Positions 26,422 to 36,728 are shown, numbered from the stretch's first letter. The stretch: DNA of 60,922 nucleotides from Armatimonadota bacterium (GCA_026392045.1 JAPLCU010000019.1:1-60922), one strand, 5' to 3'. Notes: generated by a model from the sequence alone, not told the origin. Made by a program: numbers and translations.

Positions 26422-27306
26422 ATGTTCGTCTTAATTGGACTTTGCATTGTTTTTGGCAGCATATTGTTTGGCTATACTGCTTCGGGCGGCAAAATTGCTG
26501 CCATAATGCAGTTCAAGGAATTTATAATAATTGGAGGCTGTGCTTTCGGCAGTACCATAGTCAGTTCCGGCCTCAAGGGCGGTATCGGTATGCTTATGGC
26601 TCCGCTCATCCTCCTCAAAGGTAATCCATATACCAAAGACAAATATCTTGAGCTGCTCCGTGCAATGTATGAGCTATTTATCATCGGGCGTAAGGGCGGT
26701 CTCATTGCTATGGAGAAGCATATAGAAGAACCACGTGAATCTGAGATATTCAAGAAATTCCCGTTCTTTATGAGTCAACACCACGCGCTGAGTTTGTTTG
26801 CTGACACCATGAAAATTGTTGTAATGGGCGGTGTCAGCGTATTCGATCTTGGTGAAATGATGGATATGGACCTGGAAGTCCAGCATGAGGAATCGCTGAA
26901 GCTTTATGGGATACTTACGACCGTCGCCGACTCTATGCCTGGTTTTGGTATTGTGGCTGCTGTTTTGGGTGTTGTCATTACGATGGCAGCCATTGGAGGT
27001 CCACCTGAAGTTATCGGCGAAAAAGTTGGCGCCGCGCTGGTAGGCACATTCATTGGTATTCTATTGGCGTATGGCGTCTATGCGCCGATGGCCAAAGCTG
27101 TAGAGGCAATTGCCAAAGCGGAATCGGCATATATGGCTTGCATTAAGTGTGCGATAGTTGCATTTGCGCGCGGTGATTCACCATTGATCTGCGTTGAGTT
27201 TTCACGTAGAAATATTGAGCCGGGAGTTCGCCCTGGTTTTGCTGAATTGGAAGATAATTGTAAGGGTAGGAATAAGCCTGAAGCGCAACAAGCCGAAGCG
27301 GCATAG
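26422..27306 (+). CDS. motA: Flagellar motor stator protein MotA
   Basis: 294 residues with four transmembrane segments and a large cytoplasmic loop (about residues 65-160). The conserved TM3-TM4 block with GFGIVAAVLGVVITM (PGFGIVAAVLG carries the key Pro) and the basic/acidic rotor-interface residues in the loop (e.g. RKGG, KHIEEP) are present. With MotB it forms the proton-driven stator. AGGAAGAGG lies upstream of the ATG. No other flagellar genes are in the window. Confidence 0.92.
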   Translation: MFVLIGLCIVFGSILFGYTASGGKIAAIMQFKEFIIIGGCAFGSTIVSSGLKGGIGMLMAPLILLKGNPYTKDKYLELLRAMYELFIIGRKGGLIAMEKHIEEPRESEIFKKFPFFMSQHHALSLFADTMKIVVMGGVSVFDLGEMMDMDLEVQHEESLKLYGILTTVADSMPGFGIVAAVLGVVITMAAIGGPPEVIGEKVGAALVGTFIGILLAYGVYAPMAKAVEAIAKAESAYMACIKCAIVAFARGDSPLICVEFSRRNIEPGVRPGFAELEDNCKGRNKPEAQQAEAA

Positions 27307-27324
27307 TGATGGGAGTAATTAGAA

Positions 27325-28209
27325 TTGGCTGAGAGAAAAGAAGCTGCATCAGAAATAAGGATAATCAGGCGCGGCAAGAGTCATGGTGGACACCACGGCG
27401 GCGCTTGGAAAGTCGCCTTTGCGGACTTCATGACGGCTATGATGGCCTTTTTTCTGGTCATGTGGATATGTGGTCTGAGCGATAACATCAAGCAATCTGT
27501 TGCGGGTTATTTCCAGGACCCTATTGGCTTCATGGAGGCTGTGAACTCCGGCAAATCGCCTTTCAAGGCTCCTGGGGCCCCTGACACGGGCAAGAAAGAC
27601 CAGAAATCTGCAACAAATGGAGCAGAGAAGCAGCGTCTTGAAATTGCAAAGAAGAGCATTGAGACAATGATTGCCAGTAGCCCTGAATTTAAGGGTTTGA
27701 AGGATGCATTGGACATTAAAATGGTAGATGAGGGGCTGCTGATAGAACTTCTTGATGGGGAAAAGAATCTCTTCTTTGATAGCGGCAGCTCCAGGGTCAA
27801 GTTAGCAACCTCTCATCTGCTGGGTAGGATTGCCAAGGAATTAGGGCAGCTAGATAACCATATAATCATTGAGGGCCATACAGATAAACGTCCTCTTAGC
27901 AGAAGAGCAGGCTATACAAACTGGGAACTATCGGCTGATAGAGCAAATGCTGCGCGAACCATAATGCAGGCAAATGGATTGAAGCCCGATCAAATTGATC
28001 AAGTTAGAGGTTATGCAGCCACTCATCCACGCAATCCTGATCCATATCATTACTCCAATAGGCGCGTGAGCATCATCGTGGTGTTCAATAAGCACGAATC
28101 CAGTGAGAAGACAAGTGTTGGGACAGGCCAAGACATCGAAAACGCCGTCACGGATAAGATAGCCCCTGAGTCTGGTTCCGAAAAGATCGATGTTGGTATA
28201 AAGCTCTGA
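27325..28209 (+). CDS. motB: Flagellar motor stator protein MotB
   Basis: 294 residues. N-terminal basic stretch with HGGHHGGAWKVAFADFMTAM where the Asp in FADFMT is the proton-carrying residue in the single membrane helix, then a plug region and a C-terminal OmpA-like peptidoglycan-binding domain (LFFDSGSS, IIEGHTDKRPL, NWELSADRANAA, NRRVSIIV). TTG start with GGGAG upstream; 18 bases after motA. Confidence 0.93.
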   Translation: MAERKEAASEIRIIRRGKSHGGHHGGAWKVAFADFMTAMMAFFLVMWICGLSDNIKQSVAGYFQDPIGFMEAVNSGKSPFKAPGAPDTGKKDQKSATNGAEKQRLEIAKKSIETMIASSPEFKGLKDALDIKMVDEGLLIELLDGEKNLFFDSGSSRVKLATSHLLGRIAKELGQLDNHIIIEGHTDKRPLSRRAGYTNWELSADRANAARTIMQANGLKPDQIDQVRGYAATHPRNPDPYHYSNRRVSIIVVFNKHESSEKTSVGTGQDIENAVTDKIAPESGSEKIDVGIKL

Positions 28210-28251
28210 GAGTAAAATCTAGCCGCCAGATACTTTTTGCGTCAATATCTC

Positions 28252-28280
28252 TTGACTCACGTTCGCCAATATGTTATAAC
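28252..28280 (+). promoter_or_regulatory. Promoter of the regulator/ImmA pair
   Basis: TTGACT (28252-28257), 17 bp, TATAAC (28275-28280), 26 bases before the ATG at 28306. Confidence 0.75.
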
Positions 28281-28305
28281 TACTTATGGTGAACGGAGGC
28301 TAGAA

Positions 28306-28668
28306 ATGAGCAAAGTATCAACGGCATTTGGCGAACTCATATCAGAGTTCCTGCAGAGGAATTCCCTCACTTTCCGCGCTGCCGGATTGGCGTCGAGCAT
28401 AAGCGCTGCATATTGGAAAGACATGTCTGACGGCAGAGTTCCTTCAGAAGATGTAATCGCACAGATATCCTCAGGTTTCGACGATCTCGATGCGAATGAT
28501 CTCCGCATTGCTGCCGGTTATGCCCCAAGGATTGAGACCATGGACACGATCAAGGCGGTTGAGTTTGCGCTTAGGGGTCATGACAGCATCCCTGATGAAG
28601 GAAAACGCCAGATTCTCGATTTTGTAAGAGATATGGAGAAGCGTTACGAAGGACAGGCAGGCAAGTAG
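28306..28668 (+). CDS. XRE-type DNA-binding regulator, partner of ImmA/IrrE protease
   Basis: 120 residues. The N-terminal half (FGELISEFLQRNSLTFRAAG and following SISAAYWKDMSDGRVPSEDVI, given in part) reads as a lambda-repressor-like helix-turn-helix with recognition helix near SAAYWKDM. A helical C-terminal half ends RQILDFVRDMEKRY. In such pairs the regulator represses its own operon and is cleaved by the metalloprotease encoded downstream. Start ATG 28306 with CGGAGG just upstream; the longer frame from 28237 starts inside the promoter. Confidence 0.75.
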   Translation: MSKVSTAFGELISEFLQRNSLTFRAAGLASSISAAYWKDMSDGRVPSEDVIAQISSGFDDLDANDLRIAAGYAPRIETMDTIKAVEFALRGHDSIPDEGKRQILDFVRDMEKRYEGQAGK

Positions 28669-29195
28669 TGACAAAGCTCCACTTTGAAGATGAGGCTGAG
28701 ATGTATGCCCACAAGGCATGGCAGACCCTCAAGCTGGAGATTCCTGTTGATCTTGCTAAAGTGGCGTCACGGCTCGGCATTATAATCCACGAAAAGGATT
28801 TTGTGGATGAGATAGATGGGCTTTATCTGCGCATCAATGGCGCGCCGCCGATCATCTCCATAAACTCCTCCTACAAAAAACCACTTATGCGCAGGCGTTT
28901 TACCCTCGCGCATGAAATTGGTCATCACCTCCTCGGACGCAGAATCAACCCCGGAAATCGATTATTCTTCGTCGACGCAGGCAAAACACAACGAACGCTC
29001 ATTGAGAGGGCTTGCAACAGATTTGCCGCGCAACTGCTCATGCCTGAAGACTTGGTCAAACACCATTATAACGAACTGTGCTACAATGCCGGTCAACGTG
29101 TGGCAATAATGGCCGAGCGCTTTGGAGTTTCTGGTTGGGCTATGAGGCGCAGACTAAAAGAGATGGGGCTTGAAGTAAGTTCTTTCCGCAGATAG
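28668..29195 (+). CDS. ImmA/IrrE-family metallopeptidase
   Basis: 175 residues. Zinc-peptidase motif TLAHEIGHHLLG with the HExxH histidines, and ERACNRFAAQLLMP with the downstream Glu/Asn family residues. The C-terminal VAIMAERFGVSGWAMRRRL is a short helix-turn-helix-like part. GTG start overlaps the regulator's stop by one base, so the two are translated together. Such pairs switch stress, DNA-damage or mobile-element genes by cleaving the repressor. Confidence 0.9.
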   Translation: MTKLHFEDEAEMYAHKAWQTLKLEIPVDLAKVASRLGIIIHEKDFVDEIDGLYLRINGAPPIISINSSYKKPLMRRRFTLAHEIGHHLLGRRINPGNRLFFVDAGKTQRTLIERACNRFAAQLLMPEDLVKHHYNELCYNAGQRVAIMAERFGVSGWAMRRRLKEMGLEVSSFRR

Positions 29196-29237
29196 AACTG
29201 CGCCTGTTCTGCAAAAGACCACAATAGCCTACAAAGC

Positions 29238-29442
29238 GGGTGTGTGCCAAATTTGTGACTATCAACTATATTAATCACGGAAGCACGGAATTTGTGAATC
29301 ACGGAAGGGAGATTGGCGGAAAAGGGATTGGCTTAGCGGGTGTCTCATTCTCCATCGAATTGATAAACCAAACAATTTCTGTGCTTCCTTTATTCCGTGT
29401 TTCAGTGATTGCATTTGCTTGCCGTAAATGTGGGACGCACCC
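29238..29442 (+). mobile_element. MITE-like foldback element, copy 2
   Basis: 205 bp. Left end GGGTGTGTGCCAAATTTGTG, right end (inverted) GGGTGCGTCCCACATTTACG. Flanked by a 9-bp duplication CTACAAAGC (29229-29237) and CTGCAAAGC (29443-29451), 8 of 9 identical. Internal AATCACGGAAGCACGGAA near the left pairs with TTCCGTGTTTCAGTGATT near the right, so the whole element can fold on itself. A 71-residue ORF inside it is not believed. The right duplication abuts the -35 box of gyrB. Confidence 0.8.
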
Positions 29443-29451
29443 CTGCAAAGC

Positions 29452-29480
29452 TTGACTGAGCCTCTTCGAAGTGATATAAT
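29452..29480 (+). promoter_or_regulatory. gyrB promoter
   Basis: TTGACT (29452-29457), 17 bp, TATAAT (29475-29480). The -35 begins at the base after the target duplication of the MITE-like element. Confidence 0.8.
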
Positions 29481-29494
29481 TCCACAGTAATTAA

Positions 29495-31621
<2,127 letters not shown>

Positions 31622-31631
31622 CCGAACTTGG

Positions 31632-31765
31632 ACCCCTGTTCGGGCGGATTTGCAATCCAGCCCGTCCCTTGTTGAAATCGGTGCAACCACGGGAGGGCGA
31701 AGGTCCCCCTGAGCCTTTCGCTTCGCAGCTACACGGCTCGGCGGGAGCCTCGCCCTCCCATCTCT
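31632..31765. repeat. Intergenic palindromic repeat downstream of gyrB
   Basis: TTCGGGCGGATTTGCAATCC with CAGCCCG forms one hairpin (about 31638-31662), of the same family as 49561-49585. A second, larger one pairs GGGAGGGCGAAGG (about 31690) with GCCTCGCCCTCCC (about 31748-31760). It may serve as a terminator for gyrB. Confidence 0.55.
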
Positions 31766-31784
31766 TACTAGCGCAGGGGCATGT

Positions 31785-31813
31785 ATTACATACGCAATAC
31801 ATTGTGGTATAAT
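31785..31813 (+). promoter_or_regulatory. Promoter of tacA-tacT-like operon
   Basis: ATTACA (31785-31790), 17 bp, TATAAT (31808-31813), about 20 bases before the ATG. Confidence 0.55.
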
Positions 31814-31833
31814 GAGTATGGAGGTAACAAACC

Positions 31834-32136
31834 ATGTCAATAACACGCATCAAGTCGGATAATCTGAGCTGCAGGATTTCTTCTGAACACAAGCAGTTGA
31901 TTGAGCAGGCTGCGAAACTCTCGGGGTTTAGCATGTCTGACTTCATAACGCATGCCTTGGTATCCGCTGCATCAGAGATGCTTCGCGAGGAGCCGGTTAT
32001 TCAACTCACAAAGAGCGAGTGGGATAGGTTTACGACATCTCTTGATCGACCCGCGCGAAAGCCGAGCGCGGCCACGAAGAAGGTCGTTGAATTGTTTAAC
32101 CAAGGTAGTGATGAGGGCGACAGGCAGGTATGGTAG
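31834..32136 (+). CDS. DUF1778 (TacA-type) antitoxin
   Basis: 100 residues. Ribbon-helix-helix N-terminal half (NLSCRISSEHKQLIEQAAKL then SGFSMSDFITHALVSAA) typical of DUF1778 antitoxins that pair with GNAT toxins, and a C-terminal toxin-binding tail with EWDRFTTSLDRPARKPSAA. It binds the toxin and represses the operon. AATGAG-GGAGG-type site upstream; overlaps the toxin gene by 7 bases. Confidence 0.9.
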   Translation: MSITRIKSDNLSCRISSEHKQLIEQAAKLSGFSMSDFITHALVSAASEMLREEPVIQLTKSEWDRFTTSLDRPARKPSAATKKVVELFNQGSDEGDRQVW

Positions 32137-32654
32137 ATAAGCCTGTGAACCCAACTCCTCTTGTAATAGAGCGCCTCGATAAGTCCGTGCATAATAGGCG
32201 CGACTTCGACTGTGGAGAACCTGATCTCAACGATTACCTCATGTTTACCGCGCGGCAGCATATGGACAAAGGCTACGCTCAAGTCTGGGTTGGGGTGTCC
32301 GAGCCTGGTTCTGCGCAGGTGATCGGCTATTACACGCTTTCGATGAGCGCTGTTGTGTCCGAGGAAATGCCGAGCAAAACCGGTATCAAGAAGATTCCTG
32401 CTATTCTTCTTGGAAGGCTGGCGGTAGACAATCGCTACCGAGGCCAAAACATTGGCGTCCGACTGCTCATCCATGCTCAGCGCAGCGCGCTTCTGCTCTC
32501 CCGAAAGGTTGGCGTTCACGCACTCATCGTTGATGCTCTCAATGAGCAGGCTGCGGCGTTCTACAAGAAATACGATTTCGAAGAACTTACAACAGGCCCT
32601 CTGCATCTTTACAAGACCATCAAGGACATTGCCGAGATGGGAATTTCAGACTAA
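32130..32654 (+). CDS. GNAT-family acetyltransferase toxin (TacT/AtaT type)
   Basis: 174 residues. N-terminal FDCGEPDLNDYL is the hallmark of toxins that acetylate aminoacyl-tRNA. The GNAT acetyl-CoA loop is LAVDNRYRGQNIGVRLL (Q/RxxGxG/A form) and the C-terminal FYKKYDFEEL has the catalytic-region Tyr. ATG within the antitoxin's last codons, AGGCAGGT upstream. Standard antitoxin-then-toxin order. Confidence 0.92.
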   Translation: MVDKPVNPTPLVIERLDKSVHNRRDFDCGEPDLNDYLMFTARQHMDKGYAQVWVGVSEPGSAQVIGYYTLSMSAVVSEEMPSKTGIKKIPAILLGRLAVDNRYRGQNIGVRLLIHAQRSALLLSRKVGVHALIVDALNEQAAAFYKKYDFEELTTGPLHLYKTIKDIAEMGISD

Positions 32655-32711
32655 GAATTGTTGGTTTTTGGCATGGCTAAGTAGATAATCAGGACTTGAT
32701 GGTAAATAAAT

Positions 32712-33998
32712 ATGACTGACGCAACCGAGACCCTTAGTTTAGAAGTTGATCCCCAAAAACGCCGCAGGTGGAACTGTAATCTAGGCGCCTTTTCTTATCC
32801 CGATTTCTTGCTCTATTGGATTGGCATGGTTATCTCTTTTACGGGATCATGGGCGCAGAGTCTTGCGATGGCGTGGCTGGTGATGGATCTTACGAATAAG
32901 GGGGACTACGCTGCCCACCAGGGGTTGTATCTCGGCTTGGTTACTGCTTGCAGCACGGTTCCATTTCTAGCGCTTGCCCTGCCGGCGGGTGTGATTGCGG
33001 ATAGATTCAGTAAACGAAAAATCACGTTGATAACCCAGAGCCTTGCAATGGTGCAAGCCGCGCTGTTGGGTTTGCTGGCTTATGCTGATATGATTCATAT
33101 CTGGCATATATTGGTTCTGGCGCTGTTTAGTGGAATTGTATCCGCGATTGATGTTCCTGCACGCCACGCCATGACCGCTGAATTGGTGGACAAAGAGGAC
33201 CTAACGAACGCTGTGGCGCTGGGTTCACTCGCTTTCAACGGCGCGAGGATTATTGGCCCTGCGCTCGGCGGATTTCTGCTTTATAAATATGGCGCTGCTA
33301 TGTGCTTCAGTGTAAATGCGCTAAGTTTTATCGCTGCTATCGTTGCCCTGGCTTTGATTCGCCCGGTGAGGCTTATTAGACGACCAACTGAGCACAACAT
33401 GCTGCATGAAGTGCGTGAGGGTCTGAGATATTCAGTCTCAAATACGCTTGTGCGTGATTTGCTGCTTATGACACTGATTGTCTGTATCTTTGGAACTCAA
33501 TACGCCACCGTTATGCCTATATGGGTGAAGCATATTCTTCATAAGAATGCAAAAGTGCTCGGTATTATGATGTCGGCGACAGGTGTTGGCGCGGCATTGG
33601 GAGCAATCTTCGTGGCATTCATAGGACGCGCTTTGAAGCAGGGGAAACTGGTGCTGATCGGCGCTTTTCTTCTTTCTGGAAGTTTGCTTCTTTTTTCCAG
33701 ATCAAACAGCGTATTGATCTCCGCGATTCTGCTTGGATTTGTTGGTTTTGGGATGATGCTCTTTTTATCCGTTTCAAACAGCCTCATACAAATAACTTCG
33801 CCTGATGTCTTAAGAGGCAGGGTGCTGAGTATACGTTCATTGTTGTTTATTGGAGTTGCTCCGCCGATTGGTGGATTATTGATGGGTTACCTCACTGACC
33901 ATGCCGGGGTTAGATCGTCGGTGTTTCTGGCAGGCGTTGTGTGTTTATTGACGGGTTTGGCGTTCACGCTTACCTCCAAGGCGGTGCGACGAGCTTAG
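32712..33998 (+). CDS. MFS exporter (EntS-like, MFS_3 family)
   Basis: 428 residues with 12 predicted membrane segments. The first segment carries FTGSWAQSLAMAWL and the family loop motif GVIADRFSKRK (motif A, D-x-x-x-D-R-x-G/S-R/K-R/K) between helices 2 and 3, with a second half starting around LVRDLLLMT. MFS_3 members export siderophores, macrolides or other small molecules; the substrate is unknown. Stands alone between the TA pair and the rluD leader. Confidence 0.88.
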   Translation: MTDATETLSLEVDPQKRRRWNCNLGAFSYPDFLLYWIGMVISFTGSWAQSLAMAWLVMDLTNKGDYAAHQGLYLGLVTACSTVPFLALALPAGVIADRFSKRKITLITQSLAMVQAALLGLLAYADMIHIWHILVLALFSGIVSAIDVPARHAMTAELVDKEDLTNAVALGSLAFNGARIIGPALGGFLLYKYGAAMCFSVNALSFIAAIVALALIRPVRLIRRPTEHNMLHEVREGLRYSVSNTLVRDLLLMTLIVCIFGTQYATVMPIWVKHILHKNAKVLGIMMSATGVGAALGAIFVAFIGRALKQGKLVLIGAFLLSGSLLLFSRSNSVLISAILLGFVGFGMMLFLSVSNSLIQITSPDVLRGRVLSIRSLLFIGVAPPIGGLLMGYLTDHAGVRSSVFLAGVVCLLTGLAFTLTSKAVRRA

Positions 33999-34060
33999 AG
34001 CTTTCATGAAACCTGATAATTATACCTGTTTTGCAAAAAAATGGAGGAAAAGCTGCAGCT

Positions 34061-34276
34061 TTAGGGTAAGATATAATTGTCCGACCTGATTGTTTGGTGG
34101 TTGGGATTAGGCTGCTCCTCGCGGGTCGTAAAATCATCTGCGAAGTCAGCAAACATGGAGGGATCAAATGGTCCTTCGCCTTTCCTGCACATCGTTAAAC
34201 ACGATGTGTGGCGGACACCGAGCCAGGTGATGTCGAGAAGTTCGGGGTAACTTCGATTCTCGTATGCCTGGCTCAT
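34061..34276 (-). CDS. Doubtful 71-residue hypothetical protein
   Basis: An open frame with a WLGVRHTSCLTMCRKGEG segment and an acidic FADFADDFTTREEQ region. I do not recognise a family. Codon use looks protein-like, but neither the ATG at 34276 nor the GTG at 34294 has a well-spaced ribosome site, and the same bases hold three strong hairpins on the plus strand. Either a small gene or RNA structure read by chance. Confidence 0.3.
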   Translation of the reverse strand: MSQAYENRSYPELLDITWLGVRHTSCLTMCRKGEGPFDPSMFADFADDFTTREEQPNPNHQTIRSDNYILP

Positions 34277-34318
34277 TGTTTGTGTGTTTTTCACCCTCCG
34301 GGCGATATGCCGGGAGGG
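34188..34318 (+). promoter_or_regulatory. Cluster of three hairpins upstream of rluD
   Basis: CACATCGT/ACGATGTG (34188-34195, 34201-34208); GAGCCAGG/CCTGGCTC (34220-34227, 34267-34274) enclosing CGAGAAG... ...CTTCG arms, with a T-rich tail after it; and CCCTCC (34294-34299) with GGAGGG (34313-34318). The second could be the terminator of the MFS gene. The third would hide the ribosome-binding GGAGGG upstream of rluD. Could be a leader RNA; the 300-bp gap holds nothing else clear. Confidence 0.4.
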
Positions 34319-34333
34319 ATAATTGTTTGTGGG

Positions 34334-35341
34334 GTGGAACTAATCAGGGTGGATACCAAAGAGTTCATTTATGTGGAATCCGGGCACAAACGCCTGGATA
34401 TATATGTTGCTGAGCAGATCCCAGACCTTTCAAGATCGCTTGTTCAAAAGCTGATTGGAAGCGGGCATGTGTTGGTGAATGGCGCCGTGACGCATGCCAG
34501 TTATAAGTTGCAGGCTGGAGATGTAGTAGGCGTTATCGTCCCTGCTGCAGAGCCCACCGAAATTGTGGCTGAGGACATTCCGTTGGATATAGTCTATGAA
34601 GATGATCAGATTATGGTTATCAACAAGGCAAAAGGAATGACCGTCCATCCTGCGCCCGGAAGCAAGCATGGAACTCTTGTTAACGCCATACTTGCCCACT
34701 GCGACGATCTTTCCGGCATCGGCGGCGTCGAAAGGCCTGGAATAGTGCATCGGCTGGATAAAGACACATCAGGGTTGCTTGTTGTTGCAAAAACAGATGC
34801 GGCGCATGCCTCGCTCCAGATGCAAATCCAGGAACGCGCGGCTGAACGGCGCTATTACGCGCTTGTGTGGGGCGCGACAAAGTTCAACGAGGCCGTTGTA
34901 GACGCTCCTATCGGGCGTCATCCATCTGACAGGCAGAAGATGACCGTGATCAAAGAGACCGAGCGATATACTTCCCGTGTGGCGATCACGCATCTTAAAG
35001 CGCTTGAGCGATTTGATAACTTCACGCTTCTCGAAGCCAAACTGGAAACCGGTCGAACTCACCAGATCAGAGTGCATTGCGCGTTTATATGCCACCCTGT
35101 GGTCGGCGACCCCGTCTACGGCGGCATCAAGAGGAATTTGCCATCATCCCTGAGTAAGATTTCGCACAAGGCGCTTGCAGGGCTTATAGAGGGACTCAAT
35201 GGACAGGCTTTGCACGCATACTCGCTTTCTTTCGATCATCCCATTACAGGCGAGCGCCTCAGCTTCGAAGCCCCGATGCCTGCTGACATGCAGGCCATTA
35301 TAACCTGGCTAACCGCATCAGATCGCACCGGCAAGAGGTAA
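34334..35341 (+). CDS. rluD: RluA/RluD-family pseudouridine synthase
   Basis: 335 residues with this start. N-terminal S4 RNA-binding domain (RLDIYVAEQIPDLSRSLVQK, HVLVNG) and a catalytic domain with the active Asp in HRLDKDTSGLLVVAK, then RRYYALVWG and LETGRTHQIRVH. It isomerises uridine in 23S rRNA (the helix-69 positions in the RluD case); the exact target is inferred. The start is uncertain: GTG 34334, GTG 34349 or ATG 34307 are possible and GGAGGG is rather far from each. Confidence 0.9.
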   Translation: MELIRVDTKEFIYVESGHKRLDIYVAEQIPDLSRSLVQKLIGSGHVLVNGAVTHASYKLQAGDVVGVIVPAAEPTEIVAEDIPLDIVYEDDQIMVINKAKGMTVHPAPGSKHGTLVNAILAHCDDLSGIGGVERPGIVHRLDKDTSGLLVVAKTDAAHASLQMQIQERAAERRYYALVWGATKFNEAVVDAPIGRHPSDRQKMTVIKETERYTSRVAITHLKALERFDNFTLLEAKLETGRTHQIRVHCAFICHPVVGDPVYGGIKRNLPSSLSKISHKALAGLIEGLNGQALHAYSLSFDHPITGERLSFEAPMPADMQAIITWLTASDRTGKR

Positions 35342-35345
35342 CCCC

Positions 35346-35525
35346 ATGCGCGTCGGAGATACTGCCATTCTTAAAAAACCACATGCTTGCGGCTCGTATG
35401 AATGGGAAATAGTGAGGGTAGGAGCCGACATCGGCATAAAGTGTCTGAAATGCGGGCACAGGATAATGCTGGAACGATCCTACTTTGAAAAACGCGTCAA
35501 GAGAATAAAGCCTAAGGAATGCTAA
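35346..35525 (+). CDS. DUF951 family small protein
   Basis: 59 residues, from ATG 35346 to TAA 35523-35525. It begins MRVGDTAILKKPHACGS, continues EWEIVRVGADIGIKCLKCGH and ends with a basic tail. That pattern (KKPHxCGxxxWEVxRxGxDxxxKCxxCG) is DUF951, a short, widely spread protein with four Cys/His that probably bind zinc. Role unknown; it is usually found near ribosome or chromosome genes. Four bases after the rluD stop and one base before the next gene, so part of an rluD-DUF951-DUF72 unit. Confidence 0.85.
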   Translation: MRVGDTAILKKPHACGSYEWEIVRVGADIGIKCLKCGHRIMLERSYFEKRVKRIKPKEC

Positions 35526-35526
35526 A

Positions 35527-36246
35527 ATGTCTCGGCTCTATTGTGGAACCAGCGGGTGGATATACAAAGATTGGCGTTCGCGCTTCTATCCCGAAGACTT
35601 GCCGGAAAACCAGTGGCTGGCTTATTACTCAAGCAAATTTGATACGGTTGAGATCAATAATTCGTTTTATCGTTTGCCTGAGAGGGCCACATTTGAGCGC
35701 TGGCGCGATGAATCCCCAAATGGCTTCACATTTTCGCTCAAAGCGAGCCGATATCTCACCCACATGAAGAAACTGAAAGACCCAGAGGATCCTTTGCAGC
35801 GCATTCTGAACAACTCGGCAGGCCTAGAAGAAAAGCGCGGCCCTATTCTCTACCAGTTTCCACCATATTGGCATGTGAATTTTGAGCGCTTAGAAGCGTT
35901 TTTGAAAATACTTCCAAAAGACATCCGGCACGCATTCGAGTTCCGTGATGAGTCCTGGCAGTGTGATGAAGTATGGCAGATGCTCAAGCAATACAACGGC
36001 GCCTACTGCATAATGGACGCGCCCGGCCTGCCTCTGTATATCAAAACAACCGCAGACTTCTCTTATATCCGAATGCACTACGGAAAAGACAACGGCAACT
36101 ATCCGGATACTCAACTGAGCGAATGGGCCAATACGGTGGAAAAGCTCCTCAAGCTCGGTGATGTGTATATCTACTTCAATAACGACCAATACGGCTATGC
36201 CCTAAACAATGCAAAGACAATGCTGAGGCTTCTGCAGGCTATATAA
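35527..36246 (+). CDS. DUF72 family TIM-barrel protein
   Basis: 239 residues. Starts YCGTSGWIYKDW, the DUF72 (YecE) signature, with YSSKFDTVEINNSFYRLP, FSLKASRYLTH, HAFEFRDESW, SYIRMHYG and IYFNNDQYGYALNNA in the expected order. The fold is a TIM barrel; the activity is not established. It overlaps the DUF951 stop region by spacing of one base. Confidence 0.9.
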   Translation: MSRLYCGTSGWIYKDWRSRFYPEDLPENQWLAYYSSKFDTVEINNSFYRLPERATFERWRDESPNGFTFSLKASRYLTHMKKLKDPEDPLQRILNNSAGLEEKRGPILYQFPPYWHVNFERLEAFLKILPKDIRHAFEFRDESWQCDEVWQMLKQYNGAYCIMDAPGLPLYIKTTADFSYIRMHYGKDNGNYPDTQLSEWANTVEKLLKLGDVYIYFNNDQYGYALNNAKTMLRLLQAI

Positions 36247-36278
36247 ATAGCGCTCTAGCCTTTGATATAACCCATCAC

Positions 36279-36299
36279 CAGGTGAACGTGATTCACCTG
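36279..36299. terminator. Palindrome after DUF72 gene
   Basis: CAGGTGAA (36279-36286), 5-base loop CGTGA, TTCACCTG (36292-36299): a perfect 8-bp stem without a T-run. Weak terminator or a binding site. Confidence 0.4.
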
Positions 36300-36332
36300 T
36301 ATGCTCCCGGTTTCAATACAATCTGTTAATTC

Positions 36333-36362
36333 TTGTATAACTTGTCGGGAATATGGTATAAT
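36333..36362 (+). promoter_or_regulatory. Promoter of the T-box leader
   Basis: TTGTAT (36333-36338), 18 bp, TATAAT (36357-36362); transcript start expected near 36369. Confidence 0.6.
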
Positions 36363-36368
36363 CCAAAA

Positions 36369-36710
36369 AAGTCTAATAGCGTCCACTAAAGGCAATGACA
36401 AGGATGAGTAGCTTCTGAGCAGGGCTACAGAGAACCCGCTCTCCGTGTTGATAATGCGCGGATGTGCTGAGAATCGGGGCTTACCGCAAGTTAGCGAAAA
36501 TCACCTTTGAGCCGGATGCACGAACGCAATGAGCAAGTAATGCATCCCGGGAGGCTCCCGTTAGCGAGCCTGAGTATGACGGCTGAGGCGCTTTGTGCGC
36601 CAGGCTAAGTACTCGATGAGGCCGATGCCGTGAGGTATCGGTGAACCAGGGTGGTAACACGAAGGGTTTAATAGCCTGTCGTCCTTGTATGGGATGACAG
36701 GCTTTATTTT
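36369..36710 (+). promoter_or_regulatory. Isoleucine-specific T-box riboswitch with terminator
   Basis: Leader of about 340 bases before ileS. Stem I elements: GATGAGTA (GA/AGTA motif near 36403) and AGAGAACCC (about 36429). In the specifier loop CTGAGAATCGGG, ATC at 36473-36475 is the isoleucine codon. The T-box sequence CCAGGGTGGTAACACG (about 36646-36661) should bind the uncharged tRNA end. The terminator stem AGCCTGTCGTCC (36673-36684) pairs with GGATGACAGGCT (36692-36703), one G-U pair, followed by TTATTTT. Uncharged tRNA-Ile should favour antitermination and ileS expression. Confidence 0.93.
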
Positions 36711-36728
36711 ATGTACGGAGGCGCTGAA

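Noticed and set aside
29240-29455. 71-residue plus-strand ORF
   Set aside because: It lies wholly within the MITE-like element; similar frames at 46178-46393 and 9126-9338 come from the same repeat and share no independent support.
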